In this document: in pieces, positions 1-6,645 of the stretch | Position numbering within the stretch: the stretch's first letter is position 1 | How the letters are laid out: every line of letters starts with the position of its first letter | Assembly (NCBI GenBank): GCA_022511285.1 | Contig: JAFLRW010000094.1 | Span: 1-7,116 of the forward strand | Length of the DNA stretch: 7,116 nt | Direction of reading: 5' to 3' | Origin: Duncaniella sp. | GTDB lineage: Bacteria; Bacteroidota; Bacteroidia; Bacteroidales; Muribaculaceae | Translations under genes and position numbers: made by a program | The notes under the pieces: generated by a model | Told to the model about the DNA's origin: nothing | The model's database searches: none | Seen by the model: the letters and a program-made list of their open reading frames with translations, nothing else

Positions 1-5
1 GGCGT

Positions 6-2186
6 TTATTTGCCTCCGGGGGTGTTGATGGGGGCTGTCGGGGTGGCGTCGGGTGCGAGGAGGCCACGGTTGCGCAGGAGGGCGTTGACTGAGGGTTGAT
101 GTCCGCGGAATTTGACGAAGAGTTCCATCGGGTCTTCGCTGCCTCCTGTCTCGAGGATGTTTTCTTTGAATGATTGTGCGGTTTTGGGGTCGAAGATGCC
201 GTTTTGGGTGAATAGTTCGAAGCCATCAGTGTCGAGGACTTCGGCCCAGAGGTAGGTGTAGTAGCCTGAGGCGTATCCGTCGGAACCGAATATGTGTTTG
301 AAGTATGGCGAGCGGTATCTGTAGGCAATCTGAGAGGGCATATTGAGGTCGGCGGCCACTTTTGCCTCGAATGCGTCGACGTCGATAGAGTCGGTGTCGG
401 CGGGGTTGAGGGCTCCCCAGGCGAGGTCGAGGAGGGCAGCTCCGGCGAGTTCGGTGGTCATGAATCCTTGGTTGTGGGTGGATGCGGCCTGGAGTTTGTT
501 GACGAGGCTTTCGGGGATGAGTTGTCCGGTTTTGTAGTGGAAGGCGTATTCTTTGAGGAGTTCAGGTTCGAGGGCCCAGTGTTCGGTAATCTGTGAGGGG
601 AGTTCTACAAAGTCGCGGTCGACGTTTGTGCCGCTCTGTGAGCGGAGTTCGGCACGGGATAGCATGCCGTGGAGTCCGTGGCCGAATTCGTGGAACATAG
701 TCTCGACTTCGTCGATGGTCAGGAGTGCGGGGGTGTCGGCTGTCGGGCGAGTGAAGTTGCCGACGTTGTAGATGATGGGGCGTGCGACTGTGCCGTCGGG
801 GTCGACGTAGGAGCCTTTGAATTCGCTCATCCAGGCGCCTTGGCGTTTGGAGGCTCTGGGGAAGTAGTCGGTCATGAACACGGCTATGTGTTTGCCTGTG
901 GTTGCGTCGGTGACGTCGTAGACGGTCACTTCGGGGTGGTATTTCGGGGCGTCGGGCATCTCGGTGAATTTTATTCCGTAGAGGCGCTCGGCGAGGGTGA
1001 ATATGCCTTTGCGGACGTTGTCGAGGGAGAAGTAGGCGCTGACTTCGTTTTCGTCGAGGTCGAATTTTTCGGCTCTGACTTTTTCGGCGTAGTAGTAGTA
1101 GTCCCAGGGCTCGATGGTGATGTCGGCTCCGGAGGCGTTGGCGAGGGTCTGCATTTCGGCTACCTCTTCGGCCACTTTTGCGATTGCGGGGTGCCAGATT
1201 TGGAGCAGGAGCGAGCGTGCGGCGTCGGGGGTTTTTGCCATGACGTTGTCGGTCATGTATGATGCGAAGTCTTTAAATCCGAGGAGTCGGGCTTTTTGGG
1301 CTCGTGTGCGGACTATCTGTGCTATTACGGGGCGGTTGTCGTAGGGTGGTTGGGATGCGAGGTTGATGTAGGCCTGATACATCTGCCGGCGCAGGGAGCG
1401 GTTGTCGGCGAAGCGTAGCACCGGGAGTCGCGAGGGGGCGTGGAGGGTGAATATCCATTTCCCGTTTTGGCCGCGCGCTGAGGCTTCGGATGCTGCCGTG
1501 GCTATGATTCCGGCGGGGATTCCGGCCAGGAGTGCGGGGTCGTCGACGGTGAGGGTGTAGGCGTTGGTGGCTGCGAGGAGGTTTTTGTTGAATGTGAGGT
1601 AGAGGTCGGTGAGGCGCTTGTTGAGCTCTTTGAGGGTTTCTTTGTCGGTGTCGGAGAGGAGGGCGCCTCCACGGGTGAAGGTTTTGTAGGTGTCTTCGAC
1701 GGCGCGACGGCGCGGGGTGTCGAGGCCGAGTTCGTTGCGGTGGTCGTAGAGGTATTTAATTCGCCGGAAGAGGCGAGGGTTCATGCTCACTTCGTCGGCG
1801 GCTTCGGAGTAGAGGGGGTAGGCTATTTCGGATATTTCCTGCATCTCGGGGGTGTTGTCGGTTTCGTCGAGGGAGGCGAAGACGAGCATCACTTTTTCGA
1901 GGAGCTGACCGCTCTGCTGCATAGCCAGTATGGTGTTGTCGAATGTCGGGGTGTCGGGGTTGGCTGCGATGGCTTCAATCTCGGCGCGTTGGATTTCGAT
2001 GCCTTGGCGCAGGGCGGGCAGGTAGTCGTCGTAGGTGATTTCCTGAAATGGGGGTATTTCGTAGGGGGTTGTGTAGGGGAGGGTGAATGGGTTGACGCGG
2101 GGGTCGGCTGTTGGGGTCTGTGCTTGCATTGCGGGTGTGGTTGCCAGCATTGCCGCGAGGGCGGTGGCTGTGATGAGTGATTTCAT
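6..2186 (-). CDS. dcp: Secreted M3-family zinc metallopeptidase, peptidyl-dipeptidase Dcp-like
   Basis: A 726-residue protein that should remove C-terminal dipeptides from, or cleave, short peptides in the periplasm. Seen: residues 1-22 form a signal peptide (MKSL start, hydrophobic Ala/Leu/Thr core, cleavage likely after AMQA); no lipobox cysteine follows, so a soluble periplasmic enzyme is expected. The zinc motif is H499-E500-F501-G502-H503, with the third ligand E528 (in DFVELPSQ) 25 residues after H503, the spacing known for M3 peptidases such as thimet oligopeptidase. The C-terminal block with GYASGYYTYLWAEVLD matches the Tyr/Gly-rich substrate loop of the family. Length is slightly above E. 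coli Dcp (about 680 aa), largely because of the signal peptide and a Pro/Thr-rich tail. The first ATG is chosen because it opens the signal peptide. It lies 79 nt downstream of the EEP stop, with no clear TAnnTTTG box between, so readthrough from the rhomboid operon is possible. Oligopeptidase A is the alternative name; the export signal and family favour Dcp. Confidence 0.93.
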   Translation of the reverse strand: MKSLITATALAAMLATTPAMQAQTPTADPRVNPFTLPYTTPYEIPPFQEITYDDYLPALRQGIEIQRAEIEAIAANPDTPTFDNTILAMQQSGQLLEKVMLVFASLDETDNTPEMQEISEIAYPLYSEAADEVSMNPRLFRRIKYLYDHRNELGLDTPRRRAVEDTYKTFTRGGALLSDTDKETLKELNKRLTDLYLTFNKNLLAATNAYTLTVDDPALLAGIPAGIIATAASEASARGQNGKWIFTLHAPSRLPVLRFADNRSLRRQMYQAYINLASQPPYDNRPVIAQIVRTRAQKARLLGFKDFASYMTDNVMAKTPDAARSLLLQIWHPAIAKVAEEVAEMQTLANASGADITIEPWDYYYYAEKVRAEKFDLDENEVSAYFSLDNVRKGIFTLAERLYGIKFTEMPDAPKYHPEVTVYDVTDATTGKHIAVFMTDYFPRASKRQGAWMSEFKGSYVDPDGTVARPIIYNVGNFTRPTADTPALLTIDEVETMFHEFGHGLHGMLSRAELRSQSGTNVDRDFVELPSQITEHWALEPELLKEYAFHYKTGQLIPESLVNKLQAASTHNQGFMTTELAGAALLDLAWGALNPADTDSIDVDAFEAKVAADLNMPSQIAYRYRSPYFKHIFGSDGYASGYYTYLWAEVLDTDGFELFTQNGIFDPKTAQSFKENILETGGSEDPMELFVKFRGHQPSVNALLRNRGLLAPDATPTAPINTPGGK

Positions 2187-2225
2187 ATTTTCGGGTGGGT
2201 GTTAATGTTGTTGATGTTGCTTTGC

Positions 2226-2269
2226 GTAATCAGATAATCAGATAATCAGAAGGGGGGTGAGGTGATTAT
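2226..2269. repeat. ATAATCAG octamer / G-run element, copy 1
   Basis: Three tandem octamers (GTAATCAG at 2226-2233, then ATAATCAG at 2234-2241 and 2242-2249) are followed by AA, six G (2252-2257), five bases, and an inverted TGATTAT at 2263-2269. The last ATAATCA and TGATTAT can form a 7-bp stem with a 14-nt loop holding the G run. It fills most of the space between the EEP reading frame and dcp, and its right arm contains the EEP stop codon (TAA on the minus strand, 2266-2268). It could weakly terminate or attenuate transcription, but no U-tract follows and the stem is AT-rich, so I call it a repeat only. Confidence 0.85.
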
Positions 2270-2574
2270 TCTTCGTCGAAGAGGAGTGTGGCAATCAGGG
2301 GATAGGGGTCGCTCGAGGGGATGCGGGGGCGGCGGATGGCTATGGGGCGGAAGTTGCCTTTGCAGAGCATATGGTCGATGCGGAAGTAGAAGAGTTTGTC
2401 GTGGAATGTGATGCGGGGTCCGAGGGCTGTGCGGGCGTAGATGTCGGTCATGTCGTCGCCTTTGATTGTGCGGAGGGCATAGCAGGCGGGGACGTCGTTG
2501 AAGTCGCCGGCCACTATCCAGTTGCCTCCGATTGAGTCGACCACGGAGCGGATGTAGAGGGCTTGGTGTTTTCG
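2266..2574 (-). pseudogene. C-terminal part of the EEP domain, separated by an in-frame TAG
   Basis: This is the continuation, in the same frame, of the rhomboid-EEP gene at 2575-4290. Directly after the TAG it reads RKHQALYIRSVVDSIGG, which fits the helix before the last EEP strands, then the catalytic motif GDFND (D596 and N598 in full-length numbering), and the final RIDHML with the D639-H640 pair. It ends FDEE and TAA. The open part could begin at a GTG at 2544, but this would be a fragment of about 92 residues lacking the N-terminal half of the fold, so independent function is unlikely. Together the two parts make a 674-codon frame whose EEP half has the usual length. I read it as the tail of a gene broken by one nonsense codon, or of an intact gene carrying a base-call error. 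Functional readthrough is possible but has no support here. Confidence 0.8.
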
Positions 2575-2577
2575 CTA
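2575..2577 (-). other. In-frame amber codon inside the EEP domain
   Basis: Plus-strand CTA, read as TAG on the minus strand, falls between ...LRDAFI and RKHQAL.... Frame and family resemblance are unbroken on both sides, so a single substitution (for example from CAG, AAG or GAG) explains it without any indel. Confidence 0.85.
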
Positions 2578-4290
2578 TATGAAGGCGTCGCGGAGCTTGG
2601 AGATGATGCGTGATTTTACGGCATCTACTTCGTCTTTGAGCTGGTCGGATGTCTCGGGGGCTTTGCTGAGGATTTCGGCGTAGAACTGTTTGTCGTCGGG
2701 GCTCAGGCCTATTGACTGGAGGTGGCAGTTGGCCAGGTGGAGCACACTGCCGTTGATGCTGATGCGATAGAACGACACGTTTTTGCGCAGGTGAGGGGGA
2801 ATCTGTATGCGGTCGACCGTGAAGGGGTATTTTGAGAGGAGGGTGAATTGTTCGGCCACTCCGACGGCTCGGAAGGGGTAGCGGCGGGCGAGCTCTTTGA
2901 GTTGGTGGGATGTGATGTGCCACAACGGCCATTCTTTCATCATTTCACACTCTTGGAGGGAGACGATGTCGGGGTCTTCCTGAAGGATGCGGTCGATGGT
3001 GAGGTTGGATGTGAGCTCTTTCTGCTCTCCGCGGAAGTCCCAGAAGTGGAGCACGTTGTAGGTCATAAACGTGACGGTGCGCTCCTGTTGCTGCGGGGAG
3101 AGTGGCGGGGAGGGGATGTTGAGCGGTGCGAATTCGAGTATTGGGGGGAGGGCTGCTATCCAGGCGGCGGCGATGGCAATGGCTGCTTTTCGCCAGAATA
3201 TGAGGTCGATGATGAGGGTGAGGATGCTTGCAATGAGAAGCAGCGGGAGGGCCATTGCGGCCAGGGCTGCGAGCACACACTCTGTGGGGTCAATGGCTCC
3301 GCCGTAGGCCGAGAAGATGATGAGCATGGCTAAGGCTACGTTGGCTCCGGCAGCGATGGCGCGGGCTGTGGCGCGACCCGGGCGTGTGAGGAGGCGGCTG
3401 TAGAGAGGTGTGGCGGTGGTCATTGGCGCGGGGAGGGATTGTTTTATTTTGCGGCTGATTTCGAACAGGCGGCGGCGCTCGTCGGGGGTGAGGGCCGAGT
3501 AGCCGGAGCGTTTTATCTTGTCGAGGATTATGTCGAGGTCGGCCTGAGGGTCGGGGGGGATTGTGGGGGTGTGGGTCGGCTTGGCGGCCGGGGTGAGGGC
3601 GCTTGCTATGCGGGCGGAGAGTTTGCGGGCGGGGGCTGTGATGTCGTGTCCGCGTCGCAGCTGTGTGGCAAAGATGGCGCCTGCTATGATGCCTCCGGCG
3701 TGGGCCATCTCTCCGCCGGCATTGCTCCCTGAGGCTCCGAGGAGCACGAGCAGGGCGGCTCCGCAGGCTATCCATTTGAGCTTGATGCTGCCGATGAGGA
3801 GGAGTTGCATTCTGAAGTCGGGGAGCAGGATGGCTGTGGCTGTGACTATGGCCATCACTGCGGCCGAGGAGCCTATGAGCATCCCTGTGGTGCCTGCAAA
3901 GAGGGGGAGCAGGTTGAAGGCGACTATGAAGAGGGCGGCGCCTGCGAGCCCGCCATAGAGGTAGAGGGTGAGCAGCTGGGAGGGTGAGCAGCGCAGGAGC
4001 ATCACTTGTCCGAACCAGTAGAGCCAGAGCAGGTTGAAGGCAAGGTGGAGGATGTCGTATTGCGCAAACATGTAGGTGACGACCGTCCAGGGGGCCATGA
4101 GGAGGGCCGGGAGGCTGCTGGGGAGCTCGACGGCGGAGAGCACGGCCGAGAGGGGGTCGGCGGCGCCGGCAAGGAGCCCTATGATGACGGCCAGACGGAG
4201 CGCGACGAAGAGCGCACCGTTGACTGCGATGAGCCTGACGGGCATCGAGGCGGCCTTGAAGGCTGTGATGGCGCGTTTAATAGCCTCCAT
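2575..4290 (-). CDS. Rhomboid intramembrane protease fused to membrane-anchored EEP domain, truncated by TAG
   Basis: A 571-residue frame with two parts. Residues about 1-215 are a rhomboid domain with six likely membrane segments: H82 and N86 in the first conserved helix (LHLAFNLLWLYWFG), nucleophile S142 in GSSA, and partner H197 in MAHAGG, 55 residues later, as in active rhomboids. Residues about 250-283 (LDIILDKIKRSGY..LTPDERRRLF) resemble the short soluble tail of Bacteroidota rhomboids. Residues about 310-390 hold two or three more membrane helices, followed by the start of an endonuclease/exonuclease/phosphatase fold: N412 (TYNV), E447 (LQE) and H523 (HLQS). The remaining catalytic motifs lie beyond the TAG at 2575-2577. 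The rhomboid and EEP are normally separate neighbouring genes; an internal ATG at 3423 (residue 290) would give a stand-alone EEP of normal size. The start overlaps the upstream rhomboid by 14 nt, and GAAGGAGG lies just before the ATG, suggesting coupled translation. The rhomboid part should be functional; the EEP part, if ended here, should not be. The EEP substrate is unknown. Confidence 0.85.
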   Translation of the reverse strand: MEAIKRAITAFKAASMPVRLIAVNGALFVALRLAVIIGLLAGAADPLSAVLSAVELPSSLPALLMAPWTVVTYMFAQYDILHLAFNLLWLYWFGQVMLLRCSPSQLLTLYLYGGLAGAALFIVAFNLLPLFAGTTGMLIGSSAAVMAIVTATAILLPDFRMQLLLIGSIKLKWIACGAALLVLLGASGSNAGGEMAHAGGIIAGAIFATQLRRGHDITAPARKLSARIASALTPAAKPTHTPTIPPDPQADLDIILDKIKRSGYSALTPDERRRLFEISRKIKQSLPAPMTTATPLYSRLLTRPGRATARAIAAGANVALAMLIIFSAYGGAIDPTECVLAALAAMALPLLLIASILTLIIDLIFWRKAAIAIAAAWIAALPPILEFAPLNIPSPPLSPQQQERTVTFMTYNVLHFWDFRGEQKELTSNLTIDRILQEDPDIVSLQECEMMKEWPLWHITSHQLKELARRYPFRAVGVAEQFTLLSKYPFTVDRIQIPPHLRKNVSFYRISINGSVLHLANCHLQSIGLSPDDKQFYAEILSKAPETSDQLKDEVDAVKSRIISKLRDAFI

Positions 4291-5056
4291 ATCCTCCTTC
4301 CCCGCCGAAGGTGCCGCGGCGTTTCCAGTAGAGTATCATCAGGAAGCCGAATATCATTCCGCCGAGGTGGGCAAAGTGGGCCACTCCGTCAGGCCTTCCG
4401 GCTGCTTCGCTCAGACCTATGAGCAGCTCTATGCCTGCCATTCCGGCCACCATCCATTTGGCTTTGACGGGGATGGGGATGAAGAAGAGATAGAGCGGTG
4501 CGTTGGGGAAGAGCATTCCGAAGGCGAGCAGGATGCCGTAGACGGCGCCGGAGGCTCCGATGGTGACGAAGGCGTTGAGGGCGTGGCTGATGTAGCGCTC
4601 CCCTTCGGGGGTGGAGAGCATTTGGCTCAGGGCCAGGCGGGCTTCGGGGTAGTCAAGGCCGTTGGCGTTGGCTATCAGGGGGACAAAGGTGTTCTCCCAG
4701 GTCAGGGCCCAGGTGAGTTCCTGTATCAGGGCGGCGCCGATGCCGCACGACAGGTAGTAGAAGAGATAGCGCTGTGCGCCGAGCACTCGCTCAAGTGTCA
4801 TCCCGAACATCCAGAGGGAGAACATGTTGAAAAATATATGGGCCACATTCTCCGTGGAGTGCATGAACATGTATGTGATGAGCTGTGCGGGGTTGAAGTC
4901 GGCCGCGCGAAAGTAGTGGAGTCCGCACCAGGTCTCGAGCCCGGTGCCAAGCCGCCCGGGCAGGATAAACATTGCCAGCCACACTATAAAGTTGATGATT
5001 ATGAGATGTTTAGTCACAGGGGGCATCATTCCCATCATCGAGCCACGGTTGTTCAT
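4277..5056 (-). CDS. Rhomboid family intramembrane serine protease
   Basis: A 259-residue inner-membrane protease that should cleave transmembrane segments of unknown substrates within the bilayer. Seen: a first helix at about residues 18-34, the conserved H73 and N77 of helix 2 (AHIFFNMFSLWMFG), the nucleophile motif G167-A-S169-G170 and the partner H230 in AHFAHLGG, so both members of the catalytic dyad are present. The insert between helices 3 and 4 (about residues 112-160) is rather long and polar. A Gly/Tyr-rich tail (GGEGGYGGY) ends the protein, and its codons also supply the start region of the next gene, a second rhomboid, with a 14-nt overlap. The ATG at 5056 is preceded at about 26 nt by a Bacteroides-type -7 box, so the transcript leader is short and this is the first gene of its operon. 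Confidence 0.93.
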   Translation of the reverse strand: MNNRGSMMGMMPPVTKHLIIINFIVWLAMFILPGRLGTGLETWCGLHYFRAADFNPAQLITYMFMHSTENVAHIFFNMFSLWMFGMTLERVLGAQRYLFYYLSCGIGAALIQELTWALTWENTFVPLIANANGLDYPEARLALSQMLSTPEGERYISHALNAFVTIGASGAVYGILLAFGMLFPNAPLYLFFIPIPVKAKWMVAGMAGIELLIGLSEAAGRPDGVAHFAHLGGMIFGFLMILYWKRRGTFGGEGGYGGY

Positions 5057-5081
5057 AAGCGCTGTAGGTTTTAACAGAGTG

Positions 5082-5112
5082 CAAAGTTAGTGAAATAATT
5101 CAACGGAGACAA
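5082..5112 (-). promoter_or_regulatory. Bacteroides-type promoter for the rhomboid operon
   Basis: On the minus strand TAACTTTG (plus-strand 5082-5089) matches the -7 consensus TAnnTTTG exactly, and a TTG (5110-5112) lies 20 nt upstream, close to the usual -33 spacing. Transcription would begin about 20 nt before the rhomboid ATG at 5056. Confidence 0.7.
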
Positions 5113-5172
5113 GTCCCGCCGGAAGGTTGGGGGCGGGAGGGGTGCAGATTTTCGATGTCGGGACCCCGGCCT

Positions 5173-5258
5173 GCCCGGCGCATAATCAGATAATCAGATA
5201 ATCAGATAATCAGATAATCAGATAATCAGCGGGGGGGGTATCTGATTATGGCCCGGCG
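5173..5258. repeat. ATAATCAG octamer / G-run element, copy 2, with terminal inverted repeats and flanking direct repeats
   Basis: Six perfect ATAATCAG units (5182-5229) are followed by C, eight G (5231-5238) and TATCTGATTATG (5239-5250). The outer ends CATAATCAGATA (5181-5192) and TATCTGATTATG (5239-5250) are perfect 12-bp inverted repeats. Immediately outside them, GCCCGGCG occurs at both 5173-5180 and 5251-5258 as a direct repeat. The last octamer can also pair with TGATTAT over a 14-nt G-rich loop, as in copy 1. It sits between the ATPase stop (5276) and the rhomboid promoter. The remaining intergenic sequence (5113-5172 and 5259-5275) is G-rich and shows nothing else I can name. Confidence 0.85.
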
Positions 5259-5275
5259 GAGGAGGCGGGTGGGGG

Positions 5276-6238
5276 TCAGAGCATCTTGCGCAGGATGGCG
5301 AGTTTGTTGGGCGATATGTGCAGCTGGCTGCAGATGTCGGTCGCCTTGGCTCCGGAGTCAATCAGCGAGCGCAGGCGCTCCATCTTTTCGGCCGATGGCA
5401 TCTGGAATCGGGAGCGCACTCCGGGGTCGGTCTCGGGGCGGAGCTTCTCGATGAGGATGTATTCGGGGGCTGTGCGGACGAATTTGAATCGGAGGGGATT
5501 GGTCTCGAGTGTAAATACGGCCACATTGTTTTCGTCGTAGGCCAATGCCGAGGATCGGGCCTTGAGGTGCTTGATGTAGCGCACCTCGTTGCCCTCGCTG
5601 TCAAAGCCGCGCCCCATCGAGAAGGCAGCATCCATCAGATTGGCCAGTCGCATCGACCCGGCCAGGTTGGTGAGCTCCAGGGGCCTCCCCTCCTCTATCT
5701 TTGGCGTGTGGCCTATGAGCAGTATGGAGAGACGGCGCCGCTTGCAGAGGGCTTTGAGGGCCGACATCAGTTCTGAGGCCGAGTCGGCACACTCGGTGGT
5801 GAAACAGAGGGCCGTCAGATTGTCAATCACCAGGGCGTCGGCCTTGACGGAGAGCACAAACTCCTCGATGCGGTCGATATAGTCGGACATTCGCCTGTAG
5901 CTCTGCGATTTTGCCGACAGTGTGGCTATGATGAGGCGGGGGTCGAGGCGTGTGGGGGTGCCGGTGGTGTCGACATAACGGGAGGCAAACTGCTGCGGCG
6001 AGAGCTCAAAGTCGAGATAGAGCACACGCTTTCCCGCGCCGGCCACCTCATTGGCTATCTGCACGGCCATGACGCTTTTCCCCACGTTGGTGCGCGCAAA
6101 GAGGCAGCATATCTCGTGTTCCATCCATATATTGGCCCACAGTGACACCGGGAGCCCTTCTTTGCGTCCGGTCTCTATATAGTCCGACGCATACATGCCG
6201 ATAAAGTCTTGATTTTCGAATACTTGAGTTGTGTTCAT
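5276..6238 (-). CDS. RecA-like / RepA-like P-loop ATPase (AAA_25 type)
   Basis: A 320-residue cytoplasmic ATPase with the RecA/DnaB-type core seen in RepA-like helicases of plasmids, phages and mobile elements. Seen: a degenerate Walker A, A48-RTNV-G53-K54-S55, with Ala where Gly is usual; DFELS at about residues 76-80; a Walker B strand ALVID (D139) followed by NLTAL; LLIGHTPK (H177), like the sensor strand of the family; and GS..L.N..D (residues 194-203). A separate C-terminal stretch, about residues 281-320 (EKMERLRSLIDSGAKATDIC...), looks like a small helix-turn-helix. The frame is open further upstream, to an ATG at 6421, but that part overlaps the preceding gene and looks non-coding (Pro/Arg-rich), so MNTTQVF at 6238 is taken as the start. 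It follows the 79-aa gene by 47 nt and probably shares its promoter. Whether it is a domesticated element gene or a housekeeping factor is unclear; no primase, relaxase or replication initiator accompanies it. Confidence 0.85.
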   Translation of the reverse strand: MNTTQVFENQDFIGMYASDYIETGRKEGLPVSLWANIWMEHEICCLFARTNVGKSVMAVQIANEVAGAGKRVLYLDFELSPQQFASRYVDTTGTPTRLDPRLIIATLSAKSQSYRRMSDYIDRIEEFVLSVKADALVIDNLTALCFTTECADSASELMSALKALCKRRRLSILLIGHTPKIEEGRPLELTNLAGSMRLANLMDAAFSMGRGFDSEGNEVRYIKHLKARSSALAYDENNVAVFTLETNPLRFKFVRTAPEYILIEKLRPETDPGVRSRFQMPSAEKMERLRSLIDSGAKATDICSQLHISPNKLAILRKML

Positions 6239-6253
6239 AGGTTCTGAATTGTG

Positions 6254-6285
6254 ATTTTTGGGGGGATTATGAATTTTTTGGGGGG
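6254..6285. repeat. Duplicated ATTTTT(T)GGGGGG block between the two cassette genes
   Basis: ATTTTTGGGGGG (6254-6265) and ATTTTTTGGGGGG (6273-6285) are separated by ATTATGA. On the transcribed (minus) strand this is C6A5-6 twice, filling most of the 47-nt gap between the stop of the 79-aa gene (TAA, 6286-6288) and the ATPase ATG. It may affect translation of the ATPase, or simply reflect slippage-prone sequence. Confidence 0.75.
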
Positions 6286-6525
6286 TTAGCTTGGGAGTTG
6301 CATTGAAAGATTGGCCGCGGGGCGGCTGAGGCGGGCTTTGCGCTCGTGGCGGGCTGTCAGCAGCGCCACCATCAGCTCGGTATACTGCGAGAGCTCTTCG
6401 AGGCTCCAGGAGTTGGCACACTTCACGTCGAGGAAGTCGCGCAGCAGCTCGGGGTCCATCTCTATTGGCTCTGACCGCACGGTCAGCACAGCCGTCGGGG
6501 GGCGAATAATCGGAAGTCTTTTCAT
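6286..6525 (-). CDS. Small hypothetical protein encoded ahead of the ATPase
   Basis: A 79-residue protein I do not recognise. It begins MKRLPIIRPP, has an acidic, helix-prone middle (about residues 21-58, including DPELLRDFLDVKC and WSLEELSQYTELMVALL), then a basic stretch (ARHERKARLSR) and an undefined tail. No signal peptide or membrane segment is visible. It counts as a real gene because an exact TAnnTTTG promoter box lies about 33 nt upstream of its ATG, it has a gene-like composition, and it is the first gene of a two-gene unit with the ATPase (47-nt gap). By position it could be a partner or regulator of the ATPase; this is inference from context only. Confidence 0.65.
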   Translation of the reverse strand: MKRLPIIRPPTAVLTVRSEPIEMDPELLRDFLDVKCANSWSLEELSQYTELMVALLTARHERKARLSRPAANLSMQLPS

Positions 6526-6557
6526 TGGAATTAGGTTTATTTAGTGCAACAACACTG

Positions 6558-6585
6558 CAAAGTTACACCCCGCCGCAACGCCAAA
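6558..6585 (-). promoter_or_regulatory. Bacteroides-type promoter for the small gene and ATPase
   Basis: The minus strand carries TAACTTTG (plus-strand 6558-6565), exactly matching TAnnTTTG and identical, with the following C, to the box of the rhomboid operon. A TTTG occurs further upstream (plus-strand CAAA, 6582-6585) but only 16 nt away, shorter than the usual 19-21, so the -33 part is doubtful. Confidence 0.6.
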
Positions 6586-6592
6586 TGGTGCG

Positions 6593-6606
6593 ATAATGCC
6601 GATTAT
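6593..6606. promoter_or_regulatory. Short palindrome upstream of the ATPase-unit promoter
   Basis: ATAAT (6593-6597), spacer GCCG, ATTAT (6602-6606): a 5-bp inverted repeat just upstream of the promoter region of the minus-strand unit. Its position would suit an operator, but the arms are short and no regulator is known here. The overlapping GATTATGC (6601-6608) is also inverted relative to GCATAATC at 6645-6652. Confidence 0.3.
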
Positions 6607-6645
6607 GCACCAAAAAAAATCACACACCCCTCCCCTCCGTCGAGG

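Noticed and set aside
669..1262. A plus-strand open frame (197 aa) rich in Val, Gly and Phe opposite dcp
   Set aside because: It is antisense to the conserved M3 catalytic region and has typical shadow-frame composition.
2246..2932. A minus-strand frame (228 aa) rich in Pro, Arg and His
   Set aside because: It overlaps the EEP domain in another frame and has no domain. It also does not rescue the TAG, because the EEP frame continues unchanged on both sides, so there is no frameshift.
4076..5074. A long plus-strand open frame (332 aa) opposite the rhomboid genes
   Set aside because: It lies antisense to a clear rhomboid with a complete catalytic dyad, has low-complexity Gly/Glu/His/Val-rich content, and shows no recognisable domain. 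It arises from GC-rich codon bias on the opposite strand.
5182..5229. The octamer array as a CRISPR
   Set aside because: The units are 8 bp and directly abutting, with no spacers and no cas genes.
5182..5250. The repeat hairpins as intrinsic terminators
   Set aside because: The stems are AT-rich, no U-tract follows on the transcribed strand, and copy 3 lies between divergent promoters where no terminator is needed. A minor role for copies 1 and 2 is not excluded.
6239..6421. An N-terminal extension of the ATPase to an ATG at 6421
   Set aside because: The added residues overlap the 79-aa gene in another frame, are Pro/Arg-rich, and do not resemble the ATPase family; MNTTQVF at 6238 is a better start.
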